From NCBI GenBank assembly GCA_902806015.1, contig CADCUZ010000153.1:1-21387 (forward strand): a stretch of DNA of 21,387 bases. Direction: 5' to 3'. The notes beneath the pieces were generated by a model. That model was not told where the DNA came from and did not search any database. It was given only the letters and a program-made list of their open reading frames with translations. Position numbers and translations under genes: made by a program. The DNA is from an uncultured Rubrobacteraceae bacterium. GTDB taxonomy: Bacteria > Actinomycetota > Rubrobacteria > Rubrobacterales > Rubrobacteraceae. The stretch's first letter is position 1. Each line of letters opens with the position of its first letter. This document shows positions 6,791 through 14,555 of this stretch, one piece after another.

Positions 6791-7060
6791 ATGGACGCAT
6801 CTTCGCAGAGGACGGTGAAGGTCAGGGCCAACTCGCCCGGAAATTATCCTATCCTGATCGTGGAGTTGCCCACGGGCGAGCTGCGCGCTACCTACTTCGA
6901 GACGGACTACAACCCCGAACGGGGCAAGAGGGTCGAAGAGGGCTGGCTCAGGGATAACGCCATCGGGCGTCACAGCTTCGTCGGGGTGGAGCCGCCGGCC
7001 GAAATCCCCGCCTCTTCCCTCGGCGACTACGCGCGCCGGGAGATTCTCGGACAGACCTGA
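6791..7060 (+). CDS. 89-residue hypothetical protein
   Basis: I do not recognise this small protein. It starts at ATG 6791 and runs to TGA at 7058-7060. The first half looks like a beta-rich domain (VKVRANSPGNYPILIVEL, 9-26), followed by GELRATYFETDYNPERGKR (29-47). The C-terminus is more helical. There is no signal peptide, membrane segment or cysteine. Third positions are G/C-rich, as in real genes here, and the overlapping minus-strand frame has a less natural composition. It is divergent from the beta-CASP nuclease gene and convergent with the kinase operon, so it is probably monocistronic. Confidence 0.6.
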   Translation: MDASSQRTVKVRANSPGNYPILIVELPTGELRATYFETDYNPERGKRVEEGWLRDNAIGRHSFVGVEPPAEIPASSLGDYARREILGQT

Positions 7061-7090
7061 GGGCGCCGGAGGCGGGATTGCTTTGAGCGG

Positions 7091-7110
7091 GGGCGGTTCG
7101 CGGACCGCCC
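7091..7110. terminator. hairpin between convergent genes
   Basis: GGGCGGT (7091-7097) and ACCGCCC (7104-7110) form a perfect seven-base-pair stem with a six-base loop. It lies between the stop of the 89-residue gene and the end of the pknB operon, so it could serve both directions. It has no T tract, and termination is inferred from position only. Confidence 0.4.
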
Positions 7111-7151
7111 ATACGCCGACGCCCTAGTCGTCTCCGCCCCGTTCGCCGCCC

Positions 7152-9182
7152 CTACCGCTGCCCGCTGCGATCTTCGCCGTTGCCGCCACCACCTCGTTCA
7201 CCGCGCGGAACGTTCCCGTTCTCCCGCACGTTCTCGAGGACGCTTCCAGGCCCGCGGTTGCCGTTACCGTCTCGCTGATTCGGGTCGGACGGGACCGGGG
7301 CGTCTGGCTCTACCGTCGTGGGTTCGGGTGAGACTACCGTGGGTTCGGGGCCGGCGCTGTAGTAGAGGGTCACCGTGGAACCCGGGTCCACCAGCGCGCC
7401 GAGCCTCGGTTTGGTGGAAAGGGCCGTACCGGCGACCTCCTCGCCCGGTACCTCGACGGGGATAACGCCCAGGCCGGCGTCGTCCAGGATCGCCCGCGCG
7501 TCGGCCACGGTGGCGCCGTAAACCTCGGGAACCTCGACCTGGCGCACGCCCAGGCTCTCAGTCACGTTTACGCGGCTGCCCGGCGCCAGGCTCTCGCCCT
7601 CCGCCGGGTCCTGGGAGATGACGTACCCTACCGGCACGATGTCGCTGTAGTCCTGGATCACCGAGCCCAGCTCGAGATCCGACCCCCCGAGAATGTCCTC
7701 CGCCTGGGCTGTGGTGTTGCCGATGAGGCCTGGGACCGTTACGTCGTTGGGACCCGTGCCGATGGTGATCTCCACCTCCGTACCCAGGTCCGCCGGGGCC
7801 CCAAAGGCCCCGCCCTCGGGTTTTTGGTCCGCGACTAGGCCTTCGTCCTCCGGGGGGCTCTCCTCTTCCCTCACCCGCGGCTCGAACCCGGCCACTTCCA
7901 GCGCCCTCTCCGCCTCGGCCAGCGGGTCGCCCCTGGTATCCGGGATGTAGTTCTGCCCGCTGGCGACGGTTACAGCGATCTCCGACCCCCGCTCCAACTC
8001 TCCTCCGCCCGGCGGGTCTTGCTTCAGGATGGTGCCCGCGGGCTCTTTGCCGTCGGTTTGGCCTTCTTCGACCAGCTTGAAGTCCTCCCTAAGGCCGTTT
8101 CGCGCCTCCTCCAGGGTCGCGCCCACGAGGTCGGGGACGGCGATCCTCGGTACGGGTTTGTCTTGGTCTTGCCCGCCCCCGAAGAAGGCGTAGCCGGCGA
8201 GGGGGACTAGGATTAAGAGGGCAAGGAGCGCGAGGATCAGGGGCGTCCTGCGGCCGCGCTTCCCTTTGCGCCGGACGCTCTGCGGGGGCGGCGGGGGGCC
8301 GCCGCGCGTCGTCGCGGCCGGCATAACGGCCGTCGCCATCTCGGTCGTCGCGCCCGTAGGGTCAAGGCCGGCCACCACGCGCTCGAGGTCCTCTATAAGC
8401 TCCGCGTCGCTCCCGTAGCGGTCCGCGGGGTTCTTGGCGAGGAGCCGCACCGTCACGGCGTTTATGCCCTCAGGGACGGCCGGGTTCAGCACCTGCGGCG
8501 GCACGAGGTGGCCGTTGACGTGCTTCATCGCGATACCAAGGGGCGTGTCCGCGTCAAAAGGCATCTCGCCAGTGAGCATCTCGTAGAGGACGACACCCAG
8601 GGAGTAGAGGTCGCTCGCGGGCCCGACGGGCTCGCCCATCGCCTGCTCCGGGGAGATGTAGTGGGCAGTGCCGAGGATGTGGCCCGTGCGGGTCATCGCC
8701 GAGGACGAGGCCGCGCGGGCGATGCCGAAGTCCGTCACCTTCACGTCGCCGGAGCTGGTGATGAGGATGTTGTGGGGCTTTATGTCGCGGTGGATCACGT
8801 CACGATCGTGGGCCGCCCTCAGTGCTCCCGCTATCTGCAACGCTACCGCCGCCGCCGTTCGCGGGGGGAGCGCCCCGCGCTGCAGGATGCGGTTCTTCAG
8901 GGTCCCGCCCGGGAGGTACTCCATGGCGATGTAGTACGTTCCGTCGTCGGACTCGCCCCGATCGAAGATGGAGACGATGTTCGGGTGGGAGAGGGCGGCG
9001 GCGCTTTGGGCCTCGCGCTTGAAGCGCTCGACGAACTCCTTGTCACCCGCGTACCGGACGCTCATGACCTTGAGGGCCACGTCCCGGTCCAGGACGTCGT
9101 CGTGGGCCAAAAAGACATCGGCCATGCCCCCGCTCCCGAGCGGCTGCCGCAGGCGGTAGCGATTGTCTACGAGTTGTTGCAC
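7152..9182 (-). CDS. pknB: Ser/Thr protein kinase with four PASTA domains (PknB)
   Basis: This 676-residue membrane kinase phosphorylates cell-division and envelope proteins in response to peptidoglycan fragments or lipid II. The kinase domain spans about 8-270: GSGGMADV (16-23), Lys38, HRDIKPHN (131-138), DFG (151-153), a Thr-rich activation loop and SPE (177-179). A Pro/basic linker leads to one transmembrane helix (about 314-334). Four extracellular PASTA repeats follow (about 345-408, 412-476, 480-545, 549-611), then a Pro/Thr and Gly/Asn-rich low-complexity tail. GTG 9182 is the start. A TATAAT at 9192-9197 lies nine bases upstream, so the gene may also have its own promoter. It is the last gene of the envelope operon, 18 bases after pbpA, matching the mycobacterial order, where pknA lies between them. 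Confidence 0.95.
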   Translation of the reverse strand: MQQLVDNRYRLRQPLGSGGMADVFLAHDDVLDRDVALKVMSVRYAGDKEFVERFKREAQSAAALSHPNIVSIFDRGESDDGTYYIAMEYLPGGTLKNRILQRGALPPRTAAAVALQIAGALRAAHDRDVIHRDIKPHNILITSSGDVKVTDFGIARAASSSAMTRTGHILGTAHYISPEQAMGEPVGPASDLYSLGVVLYEMLTGEMPFDADTPLGIAMKHVNGHLVPPQVLNPAVPEGINAVTVRLLAKNPADRYGSDAELIEDLERVVAGLDPTGATTEMATAVMPAATTRGGPPPPPQSVRRKGKRGRRTPLILALLALLILVPLAGYAFFGGGQDQDKPVPRIAVPDLVGATLEEARNGLREDFKLVEEGQTDGKEPAGTILKQDPPGGGELERGSEIAVTVASGQNYIPDTRGDPLAEAERALEVAGFEPRVREEESPPEDEGLVADQKPEGGAFGAPADLGTEVEITIGTGPNDVTVPGLIGNTTAQAEDILGGSDLELGSVIQDYSDIVPVGYVISQDPAEGESLAPGSRVNVTESLGVRQVEVPEVYGATVADARAILDDAGLGVIPVEVPGEEVAGTALSTKPRLGALVDPGSTVTLYYSAGPEPTVVSPEPTTVEPDAPVPSDPNQRDGNGNRGPGSVLENVRENGNVPRGERGGGGNGEDRSGQR

Positions 9183-9191
9183 TGGCCTCGC

Positions 9192-9197
9192 ATTATA
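9192..9197 (-). promoter_or_regulatory. possible internal -10 (TATAAT) before pknB
   Basis: A perfect TATAAT on the minus strand lies between the TAA of pbpA and GTG 9182, nine bases from the latter. A GAGG near the start could act as a weak ribosome binding site instead. No recognisable -35 precedes it, so it may be chance. Confidence 0.35.
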
Positions 9198-9200
9198 ACT

Positions 9201-10655
9201 TTACCCGCCCCCGTCTCTCAGGTGGGCCTCCATCAGGTCTTGCGCTATGGGGATCGCGGGGGTCGCCGCGTTGTCCTCCGCGTCGATCACACCGCCGTTC
9301 TCCACCATGACCGCGACGGCTATCTCGGGGTCGTCGGCCGGGGCGAAGGAGATAAACCACGAGTGGGGTTGGCGCGGGGGGTCCTCGGCCGTCCCGGTCT
9401 TGCCCGCGACCTTTACACCCGGGACCTCCGCCTCGGTGAGCTGGCCCGTCGTGATGACGTTCTGCATCATCCCGTTGAGGGTTGATGCCGTGGCGGGGTC
9501 TAGCACGTCGTTGCGGACGCCCGGGCTCGGCCTGTCGAGGATGATGCCGTCCGGGGACCTGACCTCCTTCACTATACGGGGGTCCATCATGTCACCGCCG
9601 TTGGCGACCGTCCCAGCGACCAGGGCCATCTCGAAGACGTTGGAGGAGACGCGATCCTGGCCGAAGGAGATCTGTGCGGTGTTCCCCTCGACCCACTGCT
9701 CGACCGGGTACCCGAGGTCGCTGCCCGACACGGGGAGCGGGAAATCGTCGTAAGGGTCGCCGTAGCCGAAGTCCTGTGCGGTCTCGGCGAGAAGCTCTGG
9801 GCCAACCTCAAAGATTGCGATTTTGGCAAAGATCACGTTGACGGAGAATGCCAGCGCCTCGGCGAAGGTGATGCTCCCGAAATCCTTGCCCTGGTAGTTG
9901 GTTACCGTGAGCCCCGCCGTCTCGTAGGTGCCGGGGTCGAAGAACTCGTCGGAGGGTTGCACGCCGGCCTTGAGCGCGGCGGCGGAGGTTATGACCTTGA
10001 AGGTCGAGCCGGGCGGGTAGAGCGACTGGGTGGCCCGGTTGATGAGGGGGGCGTCCGGGTTCTGGGAGAGCTCGGGCAGGCTCTGGTCGATGTTGTTGTT
10101 GTCGAAGGAGGGGTAGGTGGCGAGGGCGAGTATCTCCCCGGTCTTGGGGTTTATCGCCATCGCTGATCCCCTCCCCGTGGGGGTGGCGGCGAGCGACTCG
10201 TAGGCGAGGCGTTGGAGGTCGTGGTCGAGGGTGAGCGTCACGTCATTGCCGCGCTGGGGGCCGCCGGTGGCGCGGTTTATGAGCTCGTCGAGGGTCTCGG
10301 GGTCGCCCGCGACGCTTGAGAGGTCGGTGTTGTTGCCGATCTCTATCCCGGTTGCCCCGTACTTGGTGCTCCAGTAGCCGACCACCCCCGTGAAGGGCGC
10401 GCCCTCCGGGTAGACGCGCTCGTAGACGGGACCGGAGATGCCTTGGCGCTTCTCGCTGCGGGCAAGCACGGTCTCGCCGTCGCCGGCCAGGATCAAGCCA
10501 CGCGGGGACGCTATGGCCCTCTGGGTCTGGAAACCGTTCTGCGGGTTGTTGGCGAGCGACTCCCTGGCGTAGACCTGCCAGTAGGCCATCATCCCTACGA
10601 GCGCCACGAATCCGGCCGCGAACAGGTAGAAGGTGCGCCGCAAATGGGCGTTCAA
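9201..10655 (-). CDS. pbpA: class B penicillin-binding protein (transpeptidase, PbpA)
   Basis: This 484-residue, membrane-anchored D,D-transpeptidase cross-links peptidoglycan and pairs with the SEDS protein encoded just upstream. An N-terminal membrane helix (about 8-25) is followed by a dimerisation/pedestal region and the transpeptidase domain (about 155-480). The three catalytic motifs are STFK with nucleophile Ser217, SVN at 271-273 and KTG at 419-421. The start is TTG 10655-10653, which overlaps the TGA of the SEDS gene and has GGAGGGG six bases upstream. The open frame extends to 11126, but that extra part is the SEDS gene read in the wrong frame. Length and order match mycobacterial pbpA. 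Confidence 0.94.
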   Translation of the reverse strand: MNAHLRRTFYLFAAGFVALVGMMAYWQVYARESLANNPQNGFQTQRAIASPRGLILAGDGETVLARSEKRQGISGPVYERVYPEGAPFTGVVGYWSTKYGATGIEIGNNTDLSSVAGDPETLDELINRATGGPQRGNDVTLTLDHDLQRLAYESLAATPTGRGSAMAINPKTGEILALATYPSFDNNNIDQSLPELSQNPDAPLINRATQSLYPPGSTFKVITSAAALKAGVQPSDEFFDPGTYETAGLTVTNYQGKDFGSITFAEALAFSVNVIFAKIAIFEVGPELLAETAQDFGYGDPYDDFPLPVSGSDLGYPVEQWVEGNTAQISFGQDRVSSNVFEMALVAGTVANGGDMMDPRIVKEVRSPDGIILDRPSPGVRNDVLDPATASTLNGMMQNVITTGQLTEAEVPGVKVAGKTGTAEDPPRQPHSWFISFAPADDPEIAVAVMVENGGVIDAEDNAATPAIPIAQDLMEAHLRDGGG

Positions 10656-11953
10656 GCGGCCCCTCCTGCGTCCAGCCCCTTCTCCTCGCGCCGCCCGGCC
10701 CGCTCGGAGACGAGCAGGAGGAGGCCGGTGAGGATGAAGTTGCCTACCACCGAGGAGCCCCCGTAGGAGACGAAGGGCAGCGTGATGCCGGTGAGCGGTA
10801 TCGCCTTGGTGACTCCGCCGACGATGACCAGGGTCTGGAGGGCGAACATGGCCGTCAGGCCGAAGGCGAGCAGCTTCGAGGCGTCGTCCTCGGCGAGTAG
10901 GGCTATCTTGATCCCCCGGTAGACGAAGGCCAGGAAGGCGAGCAGGACCGCCGTGGACCCGAGGAGGCCAAGCTCGCTGGCGATGGCGGAGAAGACGAAG
11001 TCCGTCTCGACCTCGGGGATGGTCTGGGCGAAGCCTGCGCCGAGGCCCGTGCCGAGCAGGCCGCCGTCGGCGATGTTGAAGATGCTCTGCAGGATCTGGA
11101 ACCCGTCCGTGTCGGGATAAGACCACGGGTCGAGCCAGGCTCTTACCCTGACCTTTACGTGGTCAAAGAGCAAGAACGCAATGAACGACCCGACGGAGAA
11201 GAGTACTGTGCCGAGCAGGACGTAGGCGATGCGGCCGGTCGCCGCGTACAGCATCAGTAGGGGGACGGCGAAGAAGAGGAGGCTGCTCCCCAGATCCTTC
11301 TCGAAGACCAGGAGGCCCAAGGAGGCCGTCCAAACCAGGGCCACAGGACCGAAGTACTTGAGAGCGGGGATTTGGACGCCGAGAAACGTGCGGCTCGTCG
11401 CCGCGAGGAGGTCGCGCGTCTCGGCCAGGTAGCCAGCGAAGAAGACTATGAGCGCGATGCGGGCGAACTCGGAGGGCTGGAAGCCTACCGGGCCCAAAGA
11501 GACCCACAGGCGGGCCCCGTTCACCTCGTAGCCTAAAGGCGTGAAGGTCGAGGCGATGAGCAGGACCGCCACGACGGCGAGCAGGTACTTGTAGTCGAAG
11601 AGGCGGTGGTAGTTGCGGAAAAAGAGTACAAGCATGAACATGGTGCCGCTGCCTATGAGGATCCAAACCGCCTGCGTGATCGCCAGCCCCGTCTTGTCCT
11701 CCACGTTGTAGGTGAGGCGGAAGATCATGACGAGCCCGAGCCCTGTCAGGAGCGTGACCAGCGGCAACAGGAGCACGTCGGAGTGCGGCAGGAGGAGCCT
11801 GATCCCCAGGTAGAGCGCGAAGAGCGTCCCAGCGTAGTAGGCGCCGTAGACGAGGGGCGGGCTAGTAGCGCCCTGGGCGAAGATTAGGGTCGCGAAGCCT
11901 AGAGTGGTGATGAGCAGCGCCAGGATCATGGGCGTGGTGGCGCGTTGGGTCAC
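10652..11953 (-). CDS. rodA: SEDS family peptidoglycan glycosyltransferase (FtsW/RodA)
   Basis: This 433-residue polytopic membrane protein has about ten transmembrane helices and polymerises lipid II into glycan strands. SEDS signatures are present: GARLWVSLGPVGFQPSEFAR (146-165), EKDLGSSLLFF (218-228), FNIADGGLLGTGLG (292-305) and the loop ETDFVFSAIASELGLLG with catalytic-type Asp318. LPFVSYGGSS (392-401) is the conserved C-terminal motif. GTG 11953 is the start, with a G-rich ribosome binding site (GGTGGGG) just upstream and 12 bases after the phosphatase gene. Its position between pstP and pbpA matches mycobacterial rodA (sometimes named ftsW in annotations). Which of elongation or division it serves cannot be told from sequence. 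Confidence 0.94.
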   Translation of the reverse strand: MTQRATTPMILALLITTLGFATLIFAQGATSPPLVYGAYYAGTLFALYLGIRLLLPHSDVLLLPLVTLLTGLGLVMIFRLTYNVEDKTGLAITQAVWILIGSGTMFMLVLFFRNYHRLFDYKYLLAVVAVLLIASTFTPLGYEVNGARLWVSLGPVGFQPSEFARIALIVFFAGYLAETRDLLAATSRTFLGVQIPALKYFGPVALVWTASLGLLVFEKDLGSSLLFFAVPLLMLYAATGRIAYVLLGTVLFSVGSFIAFLLFDHVKVRVRAWLDPWSYPDTDGFQILQSIFNIADGGLLGTGLGAGFAQTIPEVETDFVFSAIASELGLLGSTAVLLAFLAFVYRGIKIALLAEDDASKLLAFGLTAMFALQTLVIVGGVTKAIPLTGITLPFVSYGGSSVVGNFILTGLLLLVSERAGRREEKGLDAGGAA

Positions 11954-11965
11954 GGGAGCCCCACC

Positions 11966-13195
11966 CTATTTGCCCATGTCCGCGAGTACCTTCTCGGCCT
12001 CGCCTTTAGCGTAGAGCTTGTGGGTCTCTATCGGCTCTTCGTAGGGCTCCTTGATCTCGGCCTCCGTGAGCCCGGTCCGCTGCCACTCCCGGTTGAGCTC
12101 GACACCTAGGGGCGCGTAGGGGATGCCCTGGTAGGCGACGACGTCCCCCCCCTCGAACGAGAAGTAGTAGCGGCTGGAACCCCACAGGTAGGCCGGCACG
12201 AGCGCGACGATGACGACCAGGACGACGGCCAGCCCCCTCGCGAGCTTCCCAAGCGCCCTCCCGACCCCGTAGGAACGCCGCTTGCGACGCTTCGGTGCCC
12301 TGGCCCTCGCGGGCGAGCCCCCGGCGGGGGAACGCCTCGCGCCCATCCTCCCGCGGGGCGCCGCGCCCTCGGACCCCGAAGGCCCGAGCGCTAGCATCTC
12401 GCTGGTCCCGTCCGAGGGGTCCCCGGCCGTGGCCCTCTCGTCGCCCGGTGCCCGCTCGGGCTCCCCGCGCTCCCTGACGTCTACCACGACGACAGTGATG
12501 TTGTCGTTCCCGCCGGCTTCTAGAGCGGCGGAAAGGAGCCCTCGGGCCGCCTTCTCCGGGTCCTCTGGGGAGCCGGCCAGGATCTCAGCGATCCCGTTAT
12601 CCCGCACCATGTCCGTGAGGCCGTCCGAGCAGAGCACGAAGCGGTCCCCGGCCTCCACGGGTAGCACCGTCGTGTCCACCTCGACCTCGTCCTCTGCCCC
12701 TAAAGCCCTGGTTATGAGGTTCTTCTGGGGGTGCTCGGCGGCCTGGTCGCGCGTGAGGTCGCCGCTGCGCACGAGATCGGCGACGAGGGAGTGGTCCTCG
12801 GTCACGGGCTTGAGCTCGCCGCCGCGCACGAGGTAAGCCCTCGAGTCCCCGACGTGGGCCAACTCGACGACGGGCTCCCGGCGCGTTCCCCCGAATCGGA
12901 CGGCGACCACCGTCGTCCCCATCCCCGACAGCCTCTCGTCATCCCTTCCGGCGGCCAAAATGCGGCGGTTCGCCTCCTCTATCGCCCGTTCGAAGGAGTC
13001 CCCGGATTCTAGGCCGCGGAGGACGTCTACCGCGAGGGAGCTCGCCACCTCCCCGGCCTCGAAGCCCCCGACGCCGTCGGCGACGACGAAGAGCGTCTCG
13101 TCTTTGCCGTCGCCCACGAGCAGGGCGTCCTCGTTGTTCTGGCGCACCTTGCCGGGGTCGGTGATGCCGAACGGCTGGAGCTCGAGGAGGGACAA
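11966..13195 (-). CDS. pstP: PP2C family Ser/Thr phosphatase, membrane-anchored (PstP)
   Basis: This 409-residue phosphatase removes phosphate from kinase targets and from the kinases themselves. The metal-dependent PP2C domain covers about 5-243, with RQNNED (18-23), ADGVGG (39-44), HVGDSRAY (114-121), SDGLTD (190-195) and GGNDNIT (228-234) carrying the metal-binding aspartates. A Pro/Arg/Gly-rich linker leads to a transmembrane helix (about 320-341) and a 68-residue outer tail. TTG 13195 is the start, three bases after the fhaB stop, with GAGGAG within that stop region as ribosome binding site. The tight spacing suggests translational coupling. Confidence 0.94.
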   Translation of the reverse strand: MSLLELQPFGITDPGKVRQNNEDALLVGDGKDETLFVVADGVGGFEAGEVASSLAVDVLRGLESGDSFERAIEEANRRILAAGRDDERLSGMGTTVVAVRFGGTRREPVVELAHVGDSRAYLVRGGELKPVTEDHSLVADLVRSGDLTRDQAAEHPQKNLITRALGAEDEVEVDTTVLPVEAGDRFVLCSDGLTDMVRDNGIAEILAGSPEDPEKAARGLLSAALEAGGNDNITVVVVDVRERGEPERAPGDERATAGDPSDGTSEMLALGPSGSEGAAPRGRMGARRSPAGGSPARARAPKRRKRRSYGVGRALGKLARGLAVVLVVIVALVPAYLWGSSRYYFSFEGGDVVAYQGIPYAPLGVELNREWQRTGLTEAEIKEPYEEPIETHKLYAKGEAEKVLADMGK

Positions 13196-13198
13196 CGA

Positions 13199-13702
13199 CT
13201 ACTCCTCGTACCGGAAGGTGGTCGAGCCGACGCGGACGCTGTCCCCGTTCCTGACCGGCGTGGCGCCAACGGTCTTGCTGCCGTTGACGAAGGTCCCGTT
13301 GGTCGAGCCCAGGTCCTCCACGTAGAGGAGGCCGCCGTGGCGGGTGAGCTTGGCGTGGCGTCCGGAGGCGTAATCGTCGCTCTTCAGGATCACGTCGCTC
13401 GTCGAGGACCGGCCCACGCTCGTCTCGCCGTCGCGCAAATCGAAGCGGGTGTGGGGCGCCAGGATGTCGGAGTCCTCCACTACCAGCTCGGGGGTCCCGG
13501 TGGGGCGCGGTGAGTAAGCCCTCTGCCCGTTGCTCTGGGGTCCGGAACCCCTCCCGGACCTGCGGCCCGGCACGTAGGGTTCGTCGTCGGGCACCTTGCG
13601 CAGGTCCCCTATTCCCCGGCGCATCACGGCGTAGATAAAGGCGAAGAGCAGGAGCAGGAGCAGCGCCTTGGCCGCCAGGAGCGGCACCTGCAGCTCGAGC
13701 AT
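13199..13702 (-). CDS. fhaB: membrane-anchored FHA domain protein (FhaB)
   Basis: This 167-residue protein has an N-terminal transmembrane helix (7-27), a Gly/Pro/Arg-rich linker (37-70) and a C-terminal FHA domain (about 90-167) that binds phosphothreonine peptides. FHA landmarks are GRS (97-99), SGRH (113-116) and STNG (133-136). ATG 13702, four bases after the fhaA stop, is preferred over an upstream ATG at 13753 because the latter lies within fhaA and would add a Gly/Pro-rich stretch before the membrane helix. The mycobacterial counterpart (FhaB/FipA) links the kinases to division and elongation proteins. Confidence 0.9.
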   Translation of the reverse strand: MLELQVPLLAAKALLLLLLFAFIYAVMRRGIGDLRKVPDDEPYVPGRRSGRGSGPQSNGQRAYSPRPTGTPELVVEDSDILAPHTRFDLRDGETSVGRSSTSDVILKSDDYASGRHAKLTRHGGLLYVEDLGSTNGTFVNGSKTVGATPVRNGDSVRVGSTTFRYEE

Positions 13703-13706
13703 AACG

Positions 13707-14549
13707 CTAGCGTCCCCTGCTGGGCGAGGGCCTCCCGCCCCGCGGGGTCCCACCGGGGACGTCTGCGCGGCGCACGAAGCGGGCCGCCGTCTGGCCGAAG
13801 GTAAGCTCGTCCCCGCCGTCTATGCGCTCCCGGTCTATCGGGGCGCCGTCGAGCAGGGTGCCGTTGGTAGAGCCCAAATCCTCTACGACGAAGCCGTCGT
13901 CGGCGCGGGAGATCCTGGCGTGCCTTCTGGACACGTTGGGGTCGTTGACGGTGATGTCGTTCTCCTGCGAGCGCCCGACGGTCCACGGCCCCGCACCTTC
14001 CAACGGGTAGCTGCCGTCCTCAAGGACAACCTCCACGATTTCCTGCGCCAGGCCGTGCCGCTGGGCCTCCTGCGCGGAGATGGCGGTAGTGCCCTGCTCC
14101 CCGCCCGTGCTCTCCTCGGTCTTGAAGATGCGGGTCTGGCCCGAGGTGTCCTGCGGGGCGCCCTTCTCGCGCGGGCCGTTCCCGCCCGTCAGCTTGGCCG
14201 TGACGCCGAACTCCCCGAAGCGGAGTGTCTCGTCGGTCTCGAAGCGTATCTGGGGCGGCGTCATCAGGTGGTACCTTTTGTTCTCGGCGTGGGTGGAGGC
14301 GTACTGGATCAGCTCGTCTTTCAAGGAGTCTTGGTAGGCCCGGATGGACTCGGCGTCCCCATTGGAGAGGTGGACCGTGAAGTTGTTGGGGGCGTAGGTG
14401 CGGGAGATCGAGACCATCCGGCCCTCGTCCATCTGCTTGGTGAGGCCCTTGGCTATCTCGACCGGATGGATCTGACGCCTGAAGGCCCGCCCGAAGACGC
14501 CTACTACCAGGGATTCCATCCTCTTCTCGATGCCTTTGAGGAAACCCAA
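13707..14549 (-). CDS. fhaA: DUF3662 and FHA domain protein (FhaA)
   Basis: This is a 280-residue cytosolic protein. Residues 1-117 form the DUF3662 domain typical of actinobacterial FhaA (GFLKGIEKRMESLVVGVFGR; LTKQMDEGRM; NNFTVHLS). A flexible, charged region (120-165) follows, and then a C-terminal FHA domain (about 180-262) with GRS (192-194), SRRH (207-210) and STNG (227-230). The FHA domain recognises phosphothreonine made by the operon's kinases; in mycobacteria FhaA binds the phosphorylated pseudokinase domain of MviN. The start is TTG 14549, six bases after the stop of the upstream kinase gene. The tail is Arg/Gly/Pro-rich. No membrane helix. Confidence 0.92.
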   Translation of the reverse strand: MGFLKGIEKRMESLVVGVFGRAFRRQIHPVEIAKGLTKQMDEGRMVSISRTYAPNNFTVHLSNGDAESIRAYQDSLKDELIQYASTHAENKRYHLMTPPQIRFETDETLRFGEFGVTAKLTGGNGPREKGAPQDTSGQTRIFKTEESTGGEQGTTAISAQEAQRHGLAQEIVEVVLEDGSYPLEGAGPWTVGRSQENDITVNDPNVSRRHARISRADDGFVVEDLGSTNGTLLDGAPIDRERIDGGDELTFGQTAARFVRRADVPGGTPRGGRPSPSRGR

Positions 14550-14555
14550 CGGAAC

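Noticed and set aside
8508..9485. 325-residue plus-strand frame across pknB and pbpA
   Set aside because: Antisense shadow spanning two well-identified genes.
10656..11126. 157-residue extension of PbpA
   Set aside because: This is the SEDS gene in another frame with an Arg/Pro/His-rich composition. TTG 10655 with GGAGGGG fits the true start.
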